From positions 3,348,001 through 3,412,000 of the forward strand of contig NZ_CP102290.1 in NCBI RefSeq assembly GCF_025151995.1: a DNA stretch of 64,000 bases, written 5' to 3'. Of this stretch, positions 62,696 to 64,000 are shown one piece after another. A program made the position numbers and the translations under genes. Source of the DNA: Ruminococcus gauvreauii (GTDB lineage Bacteria > Bacillota > Clostridia > Lachnospirales > Lachnospiraceae). Every line of letters starts with the position of its first letter. Position 1 is the stretch's first letter. A model generated the notes under the pieces. That model made no database searches, had not been told where the DNA came from, and saw nothing but the letters and a program-made list of their open reading frames with translations.

Positions 62696-63856
62696 ATGAA
62701 ACTGAAATTTGGAATAATCGGCGGCGGGAACGGAGCCTTTATCGGTGACGTGCACCGCCACGGCGCCGAGTTTGATGATCTGGCCGAATTGAAGGCTGGC
62801 TGCTTCACCAGAAACGAGAGTGAAAACAGAAAATGCGGGCAAAAATGGGGCGTCAGCCGGGACAGGATTTATCCGGATTACCTGACGATGGCGGAGGAAG
62901 AGAGCAGACGGGAAGACCGGATTGATTTCGTCACGATTGCGACGCCGAACAATACACATTATGCGATTGCAAAATGTTTTCTGGAACATGGATTCCATGT
63001 GATGTGCGACAAGCCGCTTGCGATGAGTTCGCAGGAGGGACAGGAATTAAAGCGTCTGGCGCGGGAAAAGAATCTTCAGTTTGGCGTGACGTTCACCTAT
63101 GGGTATTATACGATCATCGAACAGGCGAGACAGATGATAGCAAATGGTGAGATCGGTGGTGTGAAACTGATCATGGCGGAGTATCCGCAGGACTGGCTGG
63201 CTGTGGCGCTCGCCGGCGAAGATTCCGACCAGGCGATGTGGCGGACGGATCCGAAAATCTCCGGCATCTCGGGCGCCACAGCGGACATCGGTTCACATCT
63301 GGAATATGCGGTGTATAAAATGACCGGGCTGAAGATTCAAAAAGTGCTTGCACGGCTGAACAAGATACCGGAGACGATGCAGATCGACAATGACTCGCAG
63401 ATTATGCTGGAGTATGAAAACGGTGTAAAAGGATTTTTCTGGACGTCGCAGATAGCAATCGGGCGTGAGTGTGCAGTGCTGATAAGGATTTACGGAGATA
63501 AAGGATCAATCGAATGGAATCATGATATGCCCTCCACACTACGGGTGACGAAGCTGGATGAACCGCCGCAGCTGTACACGACACAGAGGAGCTTTCTGTA
63601 TGACTCGGCGCAGGCACAATCCAGAATCTGCGCGGGCGTGATCGAAGGTTATTATGAGGCGTTTGCAAATATGTACCGCGGGTACTGCCAGACGCTGATC
63701 GCCAGATATATGGGGGAAGAGGCGGACCCCCGATACACGTTTGCCGATGTGGAGGATGGAGCGGAGGGACTTCGGTTTGTTGAGGCATGTGTGGAAAGCG
63801 ATAAAAAGGGAAATATCTGGGTAGAAATCAACCGTCCGGAGATGACTCCGGAATAA
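62696..63856 (+). CDS. Gfo/Idh/MocA family oxidoreductase B
   Basis: A 386-residue paralogue of the preceding protein: FGIIGGGNGAFIGDVHRHGA, CDKPLAMSS, AEYPQDWLA and GSHLEYAVYKMTG align motif by motif, so the pair arose by an old duplication. GGAGG lies upstream of the ATG. It may form a heteromer with, or act on the product of, its neighbour. It is the last gene of the operon. Confidence 0.87.
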   Translation: MKLKFGIIGGGNGAFIGDVHRHGAEFDDLAELKAGCFTRNESENRKCGQKWGVSRDRIYPDYLTMAEEESRREDRIDFVTIATPNNTHYAIAKCFLEHGFHVMCDKPLAMSSQEGQELKRLAREKNLQFGVTFTYGYYTIIEQARQMIANGEIGGVKLIMAEYPQDWLAVALAGEDSDQAMWRTDPKISGISGATADIGSHLEYAVYKMTGLKIQKVLARLNKIPETMQIDNDSQIMLEYENGVKGFFWTSQIAIGRECAVLIRIYGDKGSIEWNHDMPSTLRVTKLDEPPQLYTTQRSFLYDSAQAQSRICAGVIEGYYEAFANMYRGYCQTLIARYMGEEADPRYTFADVEDGAEGLRFVEACVESDKKGNIWVEINRPEMTPE

Positions 63857-63883
63857 TATCGGACCCACCCAAATAAAAATATA

Positions 63884-63924
63884 AGCAAAGCAGGTTGCCT
63901 AATGCTTGACAACCTGTTTTTGCT
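63884..63924 (+). terminator. Terminator of polyol operon
   Basis: AGCAAAGCAGGTTG pairs with CAACCTGTTTTTGCT (small mismatch), with the T-run inside the right arm. Confidence 0.75.
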
Positions 63925-63986
63925 GTGTCAGAATACACTCATTGGGAAAAATTTAGTCAGTATAGAAAAATGAGGTAAATACGAAC

Positions 63987-64000
63987 ATGATAGCAGCAAG
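63987..64000 (+). CDS. Possible start of a further gene, cut by window end
   Basis: An ATG at 63987 follows GAGGT and reads MIAA. Only four codons are visible, so neither existence nor function can be confirmed. Confidence 0.25.

Overview
The window looks like chromosomal DNA of a gut-type Clostridium relative, most likely Lachnospiraceae. The reasons are mid-range GC, strong AGGAGG-type ribosome binding sites, a Lachnospiraceae-type LigA, YesM/YesN two-component systems next to sugar ABC transporters, and many Gfo/Idh/MocA oxidoreductases. No tRNA, rRNA, transposase, integrase, phage gene or CRISPR array was seen.

Layout. (1) 1-7512: the 3' part of a CPC-type heavy-metal P-type ATPase and its terminator, then a tight operon of a SAM methyltransferase and a five-gene NikABCDE/Opp-type ABC importer, probably for a metal chelate or peptide. 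(2) 7516-21370: a carbohydrate cassette with a DUF624 protein, YesM kinase, YesN regulator, family-1 sugar binding protein, two permeases, an intracellular GH78 alpha-L-rhamnosidase, a PfkB kinase, an MsmX/UgpC ATPase and a DUF4867 protein. GTGAAT-type repeats upstream of two promoters look like the regulator's operators. The cassette is bracketed by the true 3' end of the importer ATPase gene and by a decayed second copy of that same 3' end (21383-21476). This marks it as a recombination-inserted or replaced segment. (3) 21480-25640: a Na/Pi cotransporter with a PhoP-type box, and a PhoB/PhoR-like pair. (4) 25672-32450: a repeat-rich polysaccharide deacetylase, then a DesK/NarL-type two-component system divergent from an ABC-2 exporter, with a perfect inverted repeat between them. 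(5) 32455-39070: housekeeping genes (RluF-like pseudouridine synthase, LigA, cardiolipin synthase, MetA) and an ECF sigma/anti-sigma pair. (6) 39078-43501: an orphan hybrid sensor kinase and AzlCD. (7) 43524-46409: a yybP-ykoY (Mn2+) riboswitch with terminator in front of a P2-type cation ATPase. (8) 46492-51246: aldose 1-epimerase, an isochorismatase-like hydrolase, two overlapping GT4 glycosyltransferases and a TVP38/DedA-type protein, probably for glycolipid synthesis. (9) 51250-63924: an AraC regulator and a GntR/LacI chimeric regulator. Across an extremely A-rich intergenic region full of TACAA motifs lies a divergent polyol/sugar operon. It has a frameshifted UroD/MtaA-family gene, a ribose-type ABC importer, an IolG-like dehydrogenase, a zinc alcohol dehydrogenase and two paralogous Gfo/Idh/MocA oxidoreductases, and ends at a terminator.

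The two parts most worth following up are the cassette bracketed by the duplicated gene end and the polyol operon. The polyol operon's mixture of a methyltransferase-like UroD protein and several cyclitol/sugar dehydrogenases does not match a pathway I can name.
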